Assembly (NCBI GenBank): GCA_024762655.1
Contig: JANTHB010000013.1
Span: 1 to 51,575 of the forward strand
DNA from: Bacteroidales bacterium
GTDB taxonomy: Bacteria > Bacteroidota > Bacteroidia > Bacteroidales > VadinHA17
Direction: 5' to 3'
Length of the DNA: 51,575 bases
Shown: one piece after another, positions 36,752 through 45,128 of the stretch
How the letters are laid out: each line of letters starts with the position of its first letter
Position numbering within the stretch: the stretch's first letter is position 1
Position numbers and translations under genes: made by a program
Notes under the pieces: generated by a model
What the model saw: the letters and a program-made list of their open reading frames with translations, nothing else
What the model was told of the DNA's origin: nothing
Database searches by the model: none

Positions 36752-37711
36752 ATGGATAAAATTTTCTGTGGCATCGACATAGGCGGGACGAAATGTGCCG
36801 TAGCCCTGGTCAATGAAAAGGGAAAGATCCTCGACAAGATCCTTACCCGGGAACATACCGGCAAGAGCGAGGAGAGACTGGTGGTGCTCGTTGTCTCCCT
36901 CATCCGGCAGCTCCTGCGCCGCAATGAAATACAGGAATCCCGGCTTCCGGGCATCGGGATCGGATTTGCCGGCCATATCCGTTATCGCGACGGGGTGGTC
37001 ATCACCACCTCCAACCTGCACGGGTTTAAGAACTATCCGTTGAGAGATGCTTTTCAGCAACATTTCTCCATTCCGGTAATACTGGACAACGATACCAATG
37101 CACAGGCCTGGGGCGAACATCTTTTCGGAACGGGCCGGAGCATGGACGACATGGTCTTTCTCACCGTCAGCACAGGGATAGGCGCAGGCATTATTATCAA
37201 CAAGAAACTCTACCGGGGTGTTACCGGCACGGCCGGAGAGTTCGGCCATACCATTGTAGAACCCGAAAGCGATCTGGTATGTACCTGCGGAAACCGTGGT
37301 TGTCTTATGGCCGTAGCCAGCGGCCTGGCTCTTCCCTCCCTGTATAAAAAAAAGCTACAGGAAGGGAAGAAAAGCACCCTGTCCCTCCCACCTGATTTTG
37401 ATCTGTCCAAAATAGACGGTGTGATTTTGAAAAATGGCCTGGATACAGGAGACCCACTCTCACGGGAGATAATCCTGGACTGCGGTTATTATATGGGTGT
37501 AGGGATCTATAATATCTTTCAGGCACTCAATCCACCGCTTATCGTGCTGGGTGGCGGACTGACCAATTGGGGTGACCTCTACCTGGAGAAAATAAAGTCT
37601 ACTTTTTACGAACTGGCCCGGGATATGATCTTTGATCCCATAGAGATAAGAATTTCAACCATTCATGGCGATGCCGGCCTTATCGGTGCTGCCGCTTTGC
37701 CCCTCGAATAA
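36752..37711 (+). CDS. ROK-family sugar kinase
   Basis: 319 residues. ATP-dependent kinase fold: DIGGTK near the N-terminus (phosphate binding), catalytic Asp114 in LDNDTNAQAWGE, STGIGAGIII, and the ROK zinc motif His in GEFGHTIVE with CTCGNRGC. There is no N-terminal helix-turn-helix, so it is a kinase rather than a NagC-type repressor. It would phosphorylate a hexose or amino sugar; the sugar cannot be named. It is followed after three bases by a DeoR regulator and probably belonged to the upstream operon before the four-helix-bundle cassette came between. Confidence 0.92.
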   Translation: MDKIFCGIDIGGTKCAVALVNEKGKILDKILTREHTGKSEERLVVLVVSLIRQLLRRNEIQESRLPGIGIGFAGHIRYRDGVVITTSNLHGFKNYPLRDAFQQHFSIPVILDNDTNAQAWGEHLFGTGRSMDDMVFLTVSTGIGAGIIINKKLYRGVTGTAGEFGHTIVEPESDLVCTCGNRGCLMAVASGLALPSLYKKKLQEGKKSTLSLPPDFDLSKIDGVILKNGLDTGDPLSREIILDCGYYMGVGIYNIFQALNPPLIVLGGGLTNWGDLYLEKIKSTFYELARDMIFDPIEIRISTIHGDAGLIGAAALPLE

Positions 37712-37714
37712 ACG

Positions 37715-38461
37715 ATGCTGAACAAAAGACAAAATAAAATACTGCAGATCCTGGGCCGGAACAACCGCACCTCAGTGGCTGTCCTGGCCCGTATGCTGGA
37801 TGTCTCATCGGTCACCATACGCCAGGACCTTAATTTCCTGGAATCGGAAGGCCTTTTAAAAAGGGTTCATGGCGGAGCTGTATTAAGAGAAGCGGACGAT
37901 CTCTCCGACCGGTTGGGGGTTAACTACGAACAAAAACTAAAGATCGCCCGGAAGGTTGCTTCGTTTGTGGAAAACGGCGAAACGGTATTGATCGAGTCCG
38001 GATCGGTTAATGCACTCCTGGCGCGCGAGCTGGTAAAAAACTCAAAGGTCACCATCATCACGACCAATGTTTACATTGCCCGTCAGTTCAGGAAAGACGA
38101 AAACGCCGGGATCATCCTCCTGGGAGGAATCTACCAGCATAACAGCGAATCGCTGGTGGGAAAAATGACAAAGGCCTGTATCGACCAACTGAATATAGGA
38201 AAAGCATTCATCGGCATCGACGGCTATACCACCAAAACAGGTTTTACTTCCCGTGACCTCCTGCGGGCCGAGATCGCAAGCCATATTATCCAAAAAGCGC
38301 GGGAAGTATTTATTGTTTCCGACTCCAGCAAGTTTGGAAAAGAAGAATTGACCAATATCTGTTTTCCGCAAGATGTGCAGCACATAGCTACGGACATGGA
38401 TTTGCCGGCTGTTTACCAGGAAGAACTGACAAAGGCTGGCGTGGATTTAATGCTGGCCTAA
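37715..38461 (+). CDS. DeoR-family transcriptional regulator
   Basis: 248 residues. The N-terminal winged helix (residues 3-57: RQNKILQILGRNNRTSVAVLARMLDVSSVTIRQDL) carries the DeoR signature and ends LKRVHGGAV. The C-terminal DeoRC sensor domain has the sugar-phosphate-isomerase-like fold with ESGSVNALLA, LLGGIY and VSDSSKFGK. Such proteins usually repress a local operon and respond to a phosphorylated sugar. The likely effector is the product of the ROK kinase or a later intermediate, and the likely target the promoter at 32869-32900 (inference). Confidence 0.92.
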   Translation: MLNKRQNKILQILGRNNRTSVAVLARMLDVSSVTIRQDLNFLESEGLLKRVHGGAVLREADDLSDRLGVNYEQKLKIARKVASFVENGETVLIESGSVNALLARELVKNSKVTIITTNVYIARQFRKDENAGIILLGGIYQHNSESLVGKMTKACIDQLNIGKAFIGIDGYTTKTGFTSRDLLRAEIASHIIQKAREVFIVSDSSKFGKEELTNICFPQDVQHIATDMDLPAVYQEELTKAGVDLMLA

Positions 38462-38637
38462 AAGTTTCTTCCCGGTCTGTTTTTCATTCGCGCCCGTATC
38501 ATTATCTCGTGGTTTTCATTCCGGTAGCTGCAATTGAGACGGCGAAGAACCGGGGTATAGAGAATTGTCAGTGTGGTTATTTATTTTTTTTTCTTAACTT
38601 TATCTGAATACATGCTCCTGAATAATCAATACATGGT

Positions 38638-40818
38638 TTGAAATTCATCGATCTAAACACATTAAACCGTTGGGTTGACAAGATCCTTGCCTATCCGGGC
38701 ATAACCCATGAAGAGCTTACCCTGAGGAAAGACTACTGGATGGGAGGAGTATTTGCCTTGTTGCTAATATCGGGGTTAACACTGGGATTCCGGATCACCT
38801 ATCCGGAGTTTAAAATACTGATCTCCTACGGCCTTTTCATGACTTTTATCTTCCTGTTATACCCTGTTGCAGGTTTGTTCGTTCACCGGAATCTTGACGG
38901 TATGATGTTCGTCAATCAGATGCTGATGATCATCGGCACCTTCTTTTTTATTTTGAAACTGGGAGGGGTAATACACTCCGGCGGGCTGATTTTTATAGGA
39001 CTTTTCGTCATATTGAATTCTCTCACTTTTCATAACAAAAAGAAGACCTTATGGTTATTCTCAGTATATATTGTTACACTGATTTTAGTCTGGTTGCTCG
39101 ATCCGCATTTGACCGTTGCGCCGGAGATGACCCACAGGGCAAATGTCTTCCTCTTCATCTTCAACCTGGTCTGGATATCTGCCATGACCCTCACTTTTAT
39201 CCTGAATCTCATCTCGCAACTTGCCACACTCGAACAAAAGGAAGCCAAACGTCTGAAGGAATGGGACAAGACCAAAACAAAACTCTATACCAACATTACC
39301 CACGAATTCAGAACGCCGCTGACCGTGATCCTCGGCATGACCGAACTGATCAGGAACAAACCGGATAAGTGGCTGCTGAAGGGAACCCGTAAAATTGACC
39401 ACAACGGAAGCATTCTCCTGAACCTGGTCAATCAGATGCTGGATCTTTCAAAACTGGAGGCCGGCGCTATGTCTGTCGGTAAGATACAGGGAGATATCAT
39501 CTCTTACCTGAAATATCTCATAGAATCATTTCATTCACTGGCGGAAAATAAAAATATCCGGCTCTGTTTCCGACCCCACACGGATCACCTGGTCATGGAT
39601 TGTGATCCTGAAAAACTGATGCAGATCATTTCCAACCTGATTACAAATGCCATAAAATACAGTAAACCGGGCGGTAAGGTGGAGATACTGACCTTACAAA
39701 CCGGAATAGAGGAACAAAGGTTCGAAATACAGGTCAGGGATCACGGTGTGGGTATACTGGCGGAACATCTCCCCCATATCTTTGACCGTTTTTACCGGGT
39801 CGAGTCTTCCAACAGATTTATTCCCGGGATGTCAGGTACCGGCCTGGGACTGGCCCTGACCCGTGAGATCATAAAACTGCTGGGCGGCACCATCAGCGTG
39901 GAAAGTATATTCGGGCAGGGAACAAAATTCACCGTATCTCTACCCGTTACCCATAATGCTCCCTTGATGGAACAACTTGCTTTAGCCGGACCGGAAAAGA
40001 GCTTCTCTGCCCTCTTCCCGGCTTATGACGATGAAAAAGAGATGGCTGCCGTACCAACAGAACAGACAGACAAGCCGCTGCTCCTGATCGTCGAGGACAG
40101 CCGGGACGTTGTTGATTACCTGACCGCCCTGCTGGAGCCGGAGTTCCGTATTCAGGTGGCTGTCAACGGCAGGGAAGGCCTGGAAAAAACATTGCAACTG
40201 GGACCCGATATCATTCTCAGCGACATTATGATGCCTGAAATGGACGGCATCGAACTGCTCGATAAGGTGAAGAATGATATGCGCACCAGCCATATCCCGG
40301 TGGTCATCCTGACTGCCAAAGCGGATATAGCTTCCCGGCTTGCAGGACTGGAAAGAGGAGCCGATGCCTATATTGCCAAACCCTTTCACAGGAAAGAACT
40401 GGTCATACAATTGAAAAAATTTGTCAGGCTGCGTGAAAAATTGCAGGAACGCTATGCCAATATCGGCCATCTGAAACCCTCAAAAGACAAAAGCTTCAGC
40501 CTGGAAGATTCATTCATCCAGAAGATTCGTGAATTCATGCTGAGAAATATCGAAGAGGAAGAGTTCAGTATTAAAAAATTGTGTCATGAGGTAGCGATGA
40601 GCCGCGCACAGTTGTACCGCAAATTCAAATCCCTTACCAACAAAACAATATCCGCATACTTCCAGTCGCTCAGGCTGCACAAAGCCAAAGAATACCTGAC
40701 CACCTCCGATATGAATGTGTCGGAAGTAGCTTCCCTGACCGGTTTTAAAAGCCAGGCCCATTTCAGCAGGGCCTTCACCCGCCTCTTCGGCATCAACCCA
40801 AGCAAGATCAAAGGTTGA
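38638..40818 (+). CDS. Hybrid two-component system protein (HTCS-like: TM sensor, kinase, receiver, AraC DNA-binding)
   Basis: 726 residues from a TTG start, the only start upstream of the first helix. Several hydrophobic segments (about residues 35-210, roughly six helices) replace the large periplasmic sensor of typical sugar-responding HTCS. Then come HisKA (His222 in THEFRTPLTVILGM), HATPase_c (GTGLGLAL), a receiver domain with Asp529 in SDIMMPEMDG, and a C-terminal AraC-type DNA-binding domain (MNVSEVASLTGFKSQAHFSRAFTRLFGINPSK). Sensing is probably within the membrane. A 21-bp-spaced direct repeat, the expected AraC-type binding site, lies 30 bases after its stop, in front of two lipoprotein genes. 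Confidence 0.93.
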   Translation: MKFIDLNTLNRWVDKILAYPGITHEELTLRKDYWMGGVFALLLISGLTLGFRITYPEFKILISYGLFMTFIFLLYPVAGLFVHRNLDGMMFVNQMLMIIGTFFFILKLGGVIHSGGLIFIGLFVILNSLTFHNKKKTLWLFSVYIVTLILVWLLDPHLTVAPEMTHRANVFLFIFNLVWISAMTLTFILNLISQLATLEQKEAKRLKEWDKTKTKLYTNITHEFRTPLTVILGMTELIRNKPDKWLLKGTRKIDHNGSILLNLVNQMLDLSKLEAGAMSVGKIQGDIISYLKYLIESFHSLAENKNIRLCFRPHTDHLVMDCDPEKLMQIISNLITNAIKYSKPGGKVEILTLQTGIEEQRFEIQVRDHGVGILAEHLPHIFDRFYRVESSNRFIPGMSGTGLGLALTREIIKLLGGTISVESIFGQGTKFTVSLPVTHNAPLMEQLALAGPEKSFSALFPAYDDEKEMAAVPTEQTDKPLLLIVEDSRDVVDYLTALLEPEFRIQVAVNGREGLEKTLQLGPDIILSDIMMPEMDGIELLDKVKNDMRTSHIPVVILTAKADIASRLAGLERGADAYIAKPFHRKELVIQLKKFVRLREKLQERYANIGHLKPSKDKSFSLEDSFIQKIREFMLRNIEEEEFSIKKLCHEVAMSRAQLYRKFKSLTNKTISAYFQSLRLHKAKEYLTTSDMNVSEVASLTGFKSQAHFSRAFTRLFGINPSKIKG

Positions 40819-40847
40819 CACACACTTTCCCTCTCCTTTCTTCCTGA

Positions 40848-40886
40848 TTTTGAGACGATCAGTCAAAATTTTGAGAGGGTGAGTCA
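40848..40886 (+). promoter_or_regulatory. 21-bp-spaced direct repeat, predicted HTCS binding site
   Basis: TTTTGAGACGATCAGTCA (40848-40865) and TTTTGAGAGGGTGAGTCA (40869-40886): 15 of 18 positions identical, offset 21 bases, two helical turns. This is the layout bound by two AraC-type domains. The perfect palindrome AGTCATATGACT (40882-40893) overlaps its right end. Confidence 0.65.
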
Positions 40887-40907
40887 TATGACTTTCATCC
40901 CCTTTCC

Positions 40908-40915
40908 TTAATTTG
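40908..40915 (+). promoter_or_regulatory. Weak -7 element after the direct repeat
   Basis: TTAATTTG, one mismatch to TAnnTTTG. The direct repeat ends 21 bases before it, exactly where a -33 box would be, so the regulator would contact polymerase. The leader to 41115 is about 195 bases with no other gene. Confidence 0.4.
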
Positions 40916-41114
40916 AAAGTGTTAAATCATCGAGGGTATTTTCAGTAAAATCTCATTATCATGTACACATGCATCTTAGAGCGGGATCCTGAAGATAAAC
41001 ATTAATCGGCAAAGGATCCTGTCAACTTCCGCGCCCGGGATGAGAAACCGGAAACGCCCTTAGTGACAAGTACAGATCACTAATTTATTAACAAACCTTA
41101 TGGAGGGAATTATT

Positions 41115-41762
41115 ATGAAACGTTTACTGATCATATTATTGGGAGTAACCCTGATCTTTTTTGGTTGCTCAAAAAATGACTTTGTTAATCCTGGTCTTGA
41201 CCAGAATGATCAAAACACTTTGAAAAAAGCGTTTGTAAAGACAGCATTTACAGGAAAAGAATTTCCTGTTGCAAATTTGGATCCTGGTGAAATATCTGTT
41301 CTTCCGAATGGTAAGACTCTGCAAATGGGAGCAAAAGTAAGATGGTTTGACGTTACAACTGCTCCCACGGCTTGCGGACTAACGGACTGGACCTTCAACG
41401 CATTGTGGGATGGTGAACCCATGGCATCCCCAGGAAAATACTGGGGCAAAGGCAGGATGATAGTGAAGACGATTACCCCTGCATACAGTCCGGAATTACC
41501 TGCTAGTATGTATACAATTGGGGATGATAGCCTTGGAATATGGGATATAACTTTCCATGGGCCCATTGTTGCTGTAAAAGATTCAGAAGGAAAACCGGCA
41601 CTTGAATTCACAGCTTACTCCACTGGTATAGGTGAATCAGGAGAAGTGAAGGGATTTGTTAGTCATATGGTGTATGTTTTCAATACATCGGTAGGATACT
41701 ATACAATCAATGGTTTTTATATTGTAAAACATGGTGGACACGGATGGCATGGACACAGGTAA
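41115..41762 (+). CDS. Small lipoprotein of unknown function, paralogue A
   Basis: 215 residues. The ATG at 41115 is preceded by a strong GGAGGG (41102-41107), rare in this window, which makes the upstream ATG at 41100 unlikely. It has a signal peptide with lipobox (IFFGC). The mature part is beta-rich: FTGKEFPVANLDPGEISVLPNG, KVRWFDV, GIWDITFHGP, and ends in a Gly/His-rich tail (HGGHGWHGH) that could bind metal. It aligns along its length with the lipoprotein at 41898. I know no family for it. Position after the HTCS gene and its predicted site suggests regulated expression at the cell envelope. Confidence 0.8.
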   Translation: MKRLLIILLGVTLIFFGCSKNDFVNPGLDQNDQNTLKKAFVKTAFTGKEFPVANLDPGEISVLPNGKTLQMGAKVRWFDVTTAPTACGLTDWTFNALWDGEPMASPGKYWGKGRMIVKTITPAYSPELPASMYTIGDDSLGIWDITFHGPIVAVKDSEGKPALEFTAYSTGIGESGEVKGFVSHMVYVFNTSVGYYTINGFYIVKHGGHGWHGHR

Positions 41763-41800
41763 CATGGAGCTTATTCCTCCCTCCTTTTTCTAAGGATGGA

Positions 41801-41856
41801 AGGTGAAAATGCCCGGTCTTTCTTCGGGAGCAGGGTAAGACCAGGTATTTTCACCT
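41801..41856 (+). terminator. Long hairpin between the two lipoprotein genes
   Basis: Two 20-base arms (41801-41820 and 41837-41856) pair with one G-T and one mismatch around a 16-base loop; GTTTTG and a later T-run follow. It may terminate, attenuate or protect the first transcript. Confidence 0.6.
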
Positions 41857-41897
41857 GTTTTGTATCCCTTTTTAATAACGCATAAAAACAAAAAACT

Positions 41898-42440
41898 ATG
41901 AAAAAATTAATTCTATTAATTCTGGGAGGTGCCCTTCTCTTATCCGGATGCTCAAAAGACAATTGTACAGTGCCCCAGGCAACCGATTTTTCCGGTACCT
42001 CCACGTGGGTCGCCGACGTCGATCCGGGGTCCTTGACAGTAATGAACGACGGCCGTATGCTGATCGAAGGCCAGATAGGCGAATGGTACGATTCTTCCGG
42101 CAACAAACTGGTTACCGGAAAATCCATCTGGACGGTCAACTGGATACTTCAGCCGGATTGGAGCAGCGCCAAGCTATGGGGCACGGCCGAAATATTTACA
42201 GGACTTGAATCCGGAGGTACTCCGGGAAATGCTGAAGGCGTATGGGAAATAACGTGGAACGGCACGTTGACCGAAGGTGTTTTCGATCCCGAAATACAGT
42301 TTCTCAGCCAGGGAAAAATACTGGTTACGGCCAATGGCAAAGGCAAGTCCGGCGTGGTGGAAGGCAAACTCGCTACCTGGACCTATACCATGGATATTTC
42401 AAAGGGATTTGTCTATAATCTCACCGGTTCCATGTACTGA
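41898..42440 (+). CDS. Small lipoprotein of unknown function, paralogue B
   Basis: 180 residues with lipobox LLSGC. Same arrangement as the preceding gene: FSGTSTWVADVDPGSLTVMNDG, IGEWYD, W-x-x-N-W followed by WSSAKLWGTAEI, GVWEITWNGTL, and a final strand pair (GVVEGKLATWTYTMD). It lacks the His-rich tail of its paralogue. The beta-strand-rich composition suggests a barrel or sandwich exposed in the periplasm or on the surface. No family recognised. It ends at a bidirectional terminator shared with the cold-shock gene. Confidence 0.8.
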   Translation: MKKLILLILGGALLLSGCSKDNCTVPQATDFSGTSTWVADVDPGSLTVMNDGRMLIEGQIGEWYDSSGNKLVTGKSIWTVNWILQPDWSSAKLWGTAEIFTGLESGGTPGNAEGVWEITWNGTLTEGVFDPEIQFLSQGKILVTANGKGKSGVVEGKLATWTYTMDISKGFVYNLTGSMY

Positions 42441-42472
42441 CCGGAGAAACTTTTCTTCCTCCCTTGTATAAC

Positions 42473-42501
42473 AAAAAAGCCCGGCAAAACCGGGCTTTTT
42501 A
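42473..42501. terminator. Bidirectional rho-independent terminator
   Basis: AAAAAAGCCCGG, loop CAAAA, CCGGGCTTTTT: a strong symmetrical hairpin between convergent genes. Confidence 0.92.
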
Positions 42502-42517
42502 CTGGGTGAAGTACTTT

Positions 42518-42709
42518 TTATGCTAAACGAACTTCAACGGCATTCATTCCTTTTCTGCCTTCTTTCAGTTCGAAAGTTACTTCGTCATCTTTGGTGATCT
42601 CATCCACCAAACCGGAAACATGTACAAAATAATCCGTTTCTGTTTCCGTGTCCATAATGAAACCATAACCTTTGGATTCATTAAAGAATTTTACTTTACC
42701 TGTCTTCAT
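42518..42709 (-). CDS. Cold-shock domain protein
   Basis: 63 residues from the ATG at 42709, just before KTGKVKFFNESKGYGF (RNP1); DYFVHVSGL is the RNP2 motif. A single OB-fold nucleic-acid chaperone that binds single-stranded RNA and DNA. The longer frame from 42742 adds a hydrophobic stretch unlike the family and crosses the promoter. The leader is short (about 25 bases), so there is no room for the long cold-sensing leader of E. coli cspA. Confidence 0.95.
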   Translation of the reverse strand: MKTGKVKFFNESKGYGFIMDTETETDYFVHVSGLVDEITKDDEVTFELKEGRKGMNAVEVRLA

Positions 42710-42739
42710 TGTAATAAAAATATAAATTAATAATGGCCA

Positions 42740-42747
42740 CAAAGGTA
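42740..42747 (-). promoter_or_regulatory. -7 element for the cold-shock gene
   Basis: The minus strand reads TACCTTTG, exact TAnnTTTG, 31 bases before the ATG. It lies nine bases from the -33 box of the divergent permease promoter. Confidence 0.5.
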
Positions 42748-42755
42748 ATCAAATA

Positions 42756-42786
42756 TTTGACAATGACCCCGAAAAAGTTATTTTTG
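42756..42786 (+). promoter_or_regulatory. Promoter of the GntP-type permease
   Basis: TTTG at 42756-42759, 19 bases, TATTTTTG at 42779-42786: both exact; the ATG follows 20 bases later. Confidence 0.7.
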
Positions 42787-42805
42787 TTCAAAATAATCGA
42801 CAAAT

Positions 42806-44167
42806 ATGCATCTGCCGGCCTGGTATATCCTGTTTGTATTGATCTCTGCCGTTGCATTGTTGCTGGTACTGGTGCTGAAATTACGTATAAACGCTTTCAT
42901 CGTTTTACTGATCACGGCCATCTATGTGGGCATACTGGCAGGTATGCCCTTGCAGAAGGTGTTGGACAGTATCCGTGAAGGCATGGGTAATACTCTGGGA
43001 TTTGTGGCCATTGTGGTGGGCCTTGGGGCCATTTTCGGACAGATCCTCGAGAGTTCGGGCGGCGCCGAGTCGCTGGCCCGGGGACTGATCGGCAAGTTCG
43101 GGAAAGACAAAGCCTCCTGGGCCATGACCATCACAGGTTTCCTGGTAGCCATACCTGTGTTTCTGGATGTGGGTTTTATCCTGCTGGTACCGCTGGTCTA
43201 TTCCCTCTCCCGGGATACCAAAAAATCACTGCTATACTATGGGATTCCCCTGCTGGCAGGACTGGCTGTGACCCACAGTTTTATTCCTCCCACCCCCGGA
43301 CCCGTGGCGGTAGCGGATATCCTTCAGGTACCGCTGGGCTGGGTTATTCTCTTTGGCTTTATCCTGGGAATTCCTACGGCCATCCTGGCAGGACCTGTCT
43401 TCGGAAAATATATCGCAAAAAAAATACATGTACCACCACCGGATTATTTTCTGTCGGACCAGACCCCTGTCAAAAACAAACTGCTGCCCTCTTTCCGCCT
43501 GACAGCCATTATTATAGGAATCCCTTTGTTTCTGATCCTGCTGAATACATTTACCTCCCTGATGGTAAAGACTGCCGTGGCCCCCTCCTCCTTATTAACG
43601 GATCTGCTCATCTTTCTGGGCCATCCTTATTCGGCCCTGCTGCTGGCTACCCTGCTGGCCATGTACCTCCTGGGGATAAGACGGGGAATGTCCAGCCGTA
43701 AGATTCAGGACCTGAGCGTGAAAGCTTTGGCACCTGCAGGAATAATTATCCTTATCACCGGCGCCGGCGGGGTACTGAAACAAGTTCTGGTTGACAGCGG
43801 AATAGGAAAGGTTATTGCCGATTCCATGGCATCCTCTCCCCTCTCTCCCATTATCCTGGCCTGGCTGCTGGCTGCTGTGGTACGCATAACCCAGGGTTCT
43901 GCCACCGTAGCAATGATCACCGCTGCAGGAATCATGGCCCCCATTCTGCAGGAAACACCCCTGAACGAACCCAATATGGCACTGGTGGTCATTGCAGTAG
44001 CTTCAGGAGCCACCATCCTGTCCCATGTCAATGACAGCGGTTTCTGGCTGGTAGGAAAATACTTCGGAATCGATGAAAAACAAACCCTCCAATCCTGGAC
44101 CGTAATGGAAACAATCATTGCCGTCTCCGGCCTCCTCCTTACACTTATCGCAAGCCTGTTTATCTGA
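42806..44167 (+). CDS. GntP-family permease (gluconate/sugar-acid:H+ symporter)
   Basis: 453 residues with 12-14 hydrophobic helices. Family features: SIREGMGNTLGFVAIVVGLGAIFGQILE, PVFLDVGFILLVPL, HSFIPPTPGPVAVA (a conserved GntP loop) and VNDSGFWLV near the C-terminus. Members import gluconate, glycerate, 2-keto-gluconate or related acids across the inner membrane. No sugar-acid kinase or dehydratase is adjacent, so the substrate is open. It has its own promoter. Confidence 0.93.
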   Translation: MHLPAWYILFVLISAVALLLVLVLKLRINAFIVLLITAIYVGILAGMPLQKVLDSIREGMGNTLGFVAIVVGLGAIFGQILESSGGAESLARGLIGKFGKDKASWAMTITGFLVAIPVFLDVGFILLVPLVYSLSRDTKKSLLYYGIPLLAGLAVTHSFIPPTPGPVAVADILQVPLGWVILFGFILGIPTAILAGPVFGKYIAKKIHVPPPDYFLSDQTPVKNKLLPSFRLTAIIIGIPLFLILLNTFTSLMVKTAVAPSSLLTDLLIFLGHPYSALLLATLLAMYLLGIRRGMSSRKIQDLSVKALAPAGIIILITGAGGVLKQVLVDSGIGKVIADSMASSPLSPIILAWLLAAVVRITQGSATVAMITAAGIMAPILQETPLNEPNMALVVIAVASGATILSHVNDSGFWLVGKYFGIDEKQTLQSWTVMETIIAVSGLLLTLIASLFI

Positions 44168-44191
44168 ACCGAACCGGCTCCCTGATATTTT

Positions 44192-44243
44192 AAATATGTA
44201 TTTAAATAAATAATTAATTACATATTTAAATATTTATTTAAAT
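44192..44243. repeat. AT-only nested inverted repeats
   Basis: Two overlapping inverted repeats: AAATATGTA (44192-44200) with TACATATTT (44219-44227), and ATTTAAATAAAT (44200-44211) with ATTTATTTAAAT (44232-44243). It lies between convergent genes and is almost free of G and C. It may act as a weak terminator or a bendable spacer; alternative folds compete. Confidence 0.65.
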
Positions 44244-44286
44244 ATCCTTACCGAACCCCCTGATATAAAGTCGTATAAATTCTTTA

Positions 44287-45078
44287 TCACTTAACCTTTT
44301 TGAGGACTCCTTCGGGATCTTTCAGTCCTTTAAATCCCGTAAGAACACACTTCAGAGACCCTATGGGCAATTGGGCTTTGATCTTAACAGGAATAAAATT
44401 CCGGTCGTCCGTTACCCATATCTGAAGCTGTTTCTCTTTGGTAAAGGTCTTGTTGTTTCTGGTATCCGGGACAAATTTCAGACAGCGTACCCTCCCGAAA
44501 CGTGTTTTTACCGTTTCCTTCCCCTTGTATTTGATGCGTATATCCAGAAACTGATCATCAAAGAAGGTAAATAGGCTGATAACATGGTTTTTCTGCAGGT
44601 TGTGTGAGAAAAGGTGTCTTCTGGCAAAATAGAAGGCGGAAAGAATGTCCAGCGTATTGTCGGGTGCCGGGTGATCCCCCGAATGCAAACTGCGGATAAA
44701 ATGCCGGTCCCGGAAAAACAGCAATTCATTGTAACGGGTATATTTATTTTCCCGGATATTGCGTATGGCTTTGATGGGTAAGCCGCTAAGCATGTGAATA
44801 TAGGACTCATAGGTATCCTGTATGGGTGAGAATACGGCAAAGATGCCGCTGGTATGGGCCTCTGCCTTTACATGATACATATAATCCTCGCCGACGGGAA
44901 CCATCTCAATGACCATACTGGCCTCTCCTCCTTTTATCCAGCCGTAGGCCACATCGAAAGACAACACTTCTCCCGGCTGGAAAGCCGTATTGACATAAGG
45001 AATGTCAGGAGTTTTACTGCCGGGGAACACCGGCGATAATATTACGATTGAAAACAGATATAAAAACCAGTTTACCAT
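44287..45078 (-). CDS. DUF3108 exported protein
   Basis: 263 residues with a short signal peptide. The DUF3108 pattern is clear: FQPGEVLSFDVAYGWIKGGEASMVIE at the start of the domain, then DTYESYIH, SAFYFARR and, near the end, LQIWVTDDRNFIPVKIKAQLPIGSLKCVLT. Predicted periplasmic beta-sheet protein, possibly lipid-binding by analogy to the lipoprotein-carrier-like fold; function unproven. It lies 50 bases after the AGCS symporter on the same strand. Confidence 0.9.
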   Translation of the reverse strand: MVNWFLYLFSIVILSPVFPGSKTPDIPYVNTAFQPGEVLSFDVAYGWIKGGEASMVIEMVPVGEDYMYHVKAEAHTSGIFAVFSPIQDTYESYIHMLSGLPIKAIRNIRENKYTRYNELLFFRDRHFIRSLHSGDHPAPDNTLDILSAFYFARRHLFSHNLQKNHVISLFTFFDDQFLDIRIKYKGKETVKTRFGRVRCLKFVPDTRNNKTFTKEKQLQIWVTDDRNFIPVKIKAQLPIGSLKCVLTGFKGLKDPEGVLKKVK

Positions 45079-45128
45079 AAACGCGCCATCTTAGTATTCC
45101 TTTACTCCTCTCTCACGCAATCCCTTGG

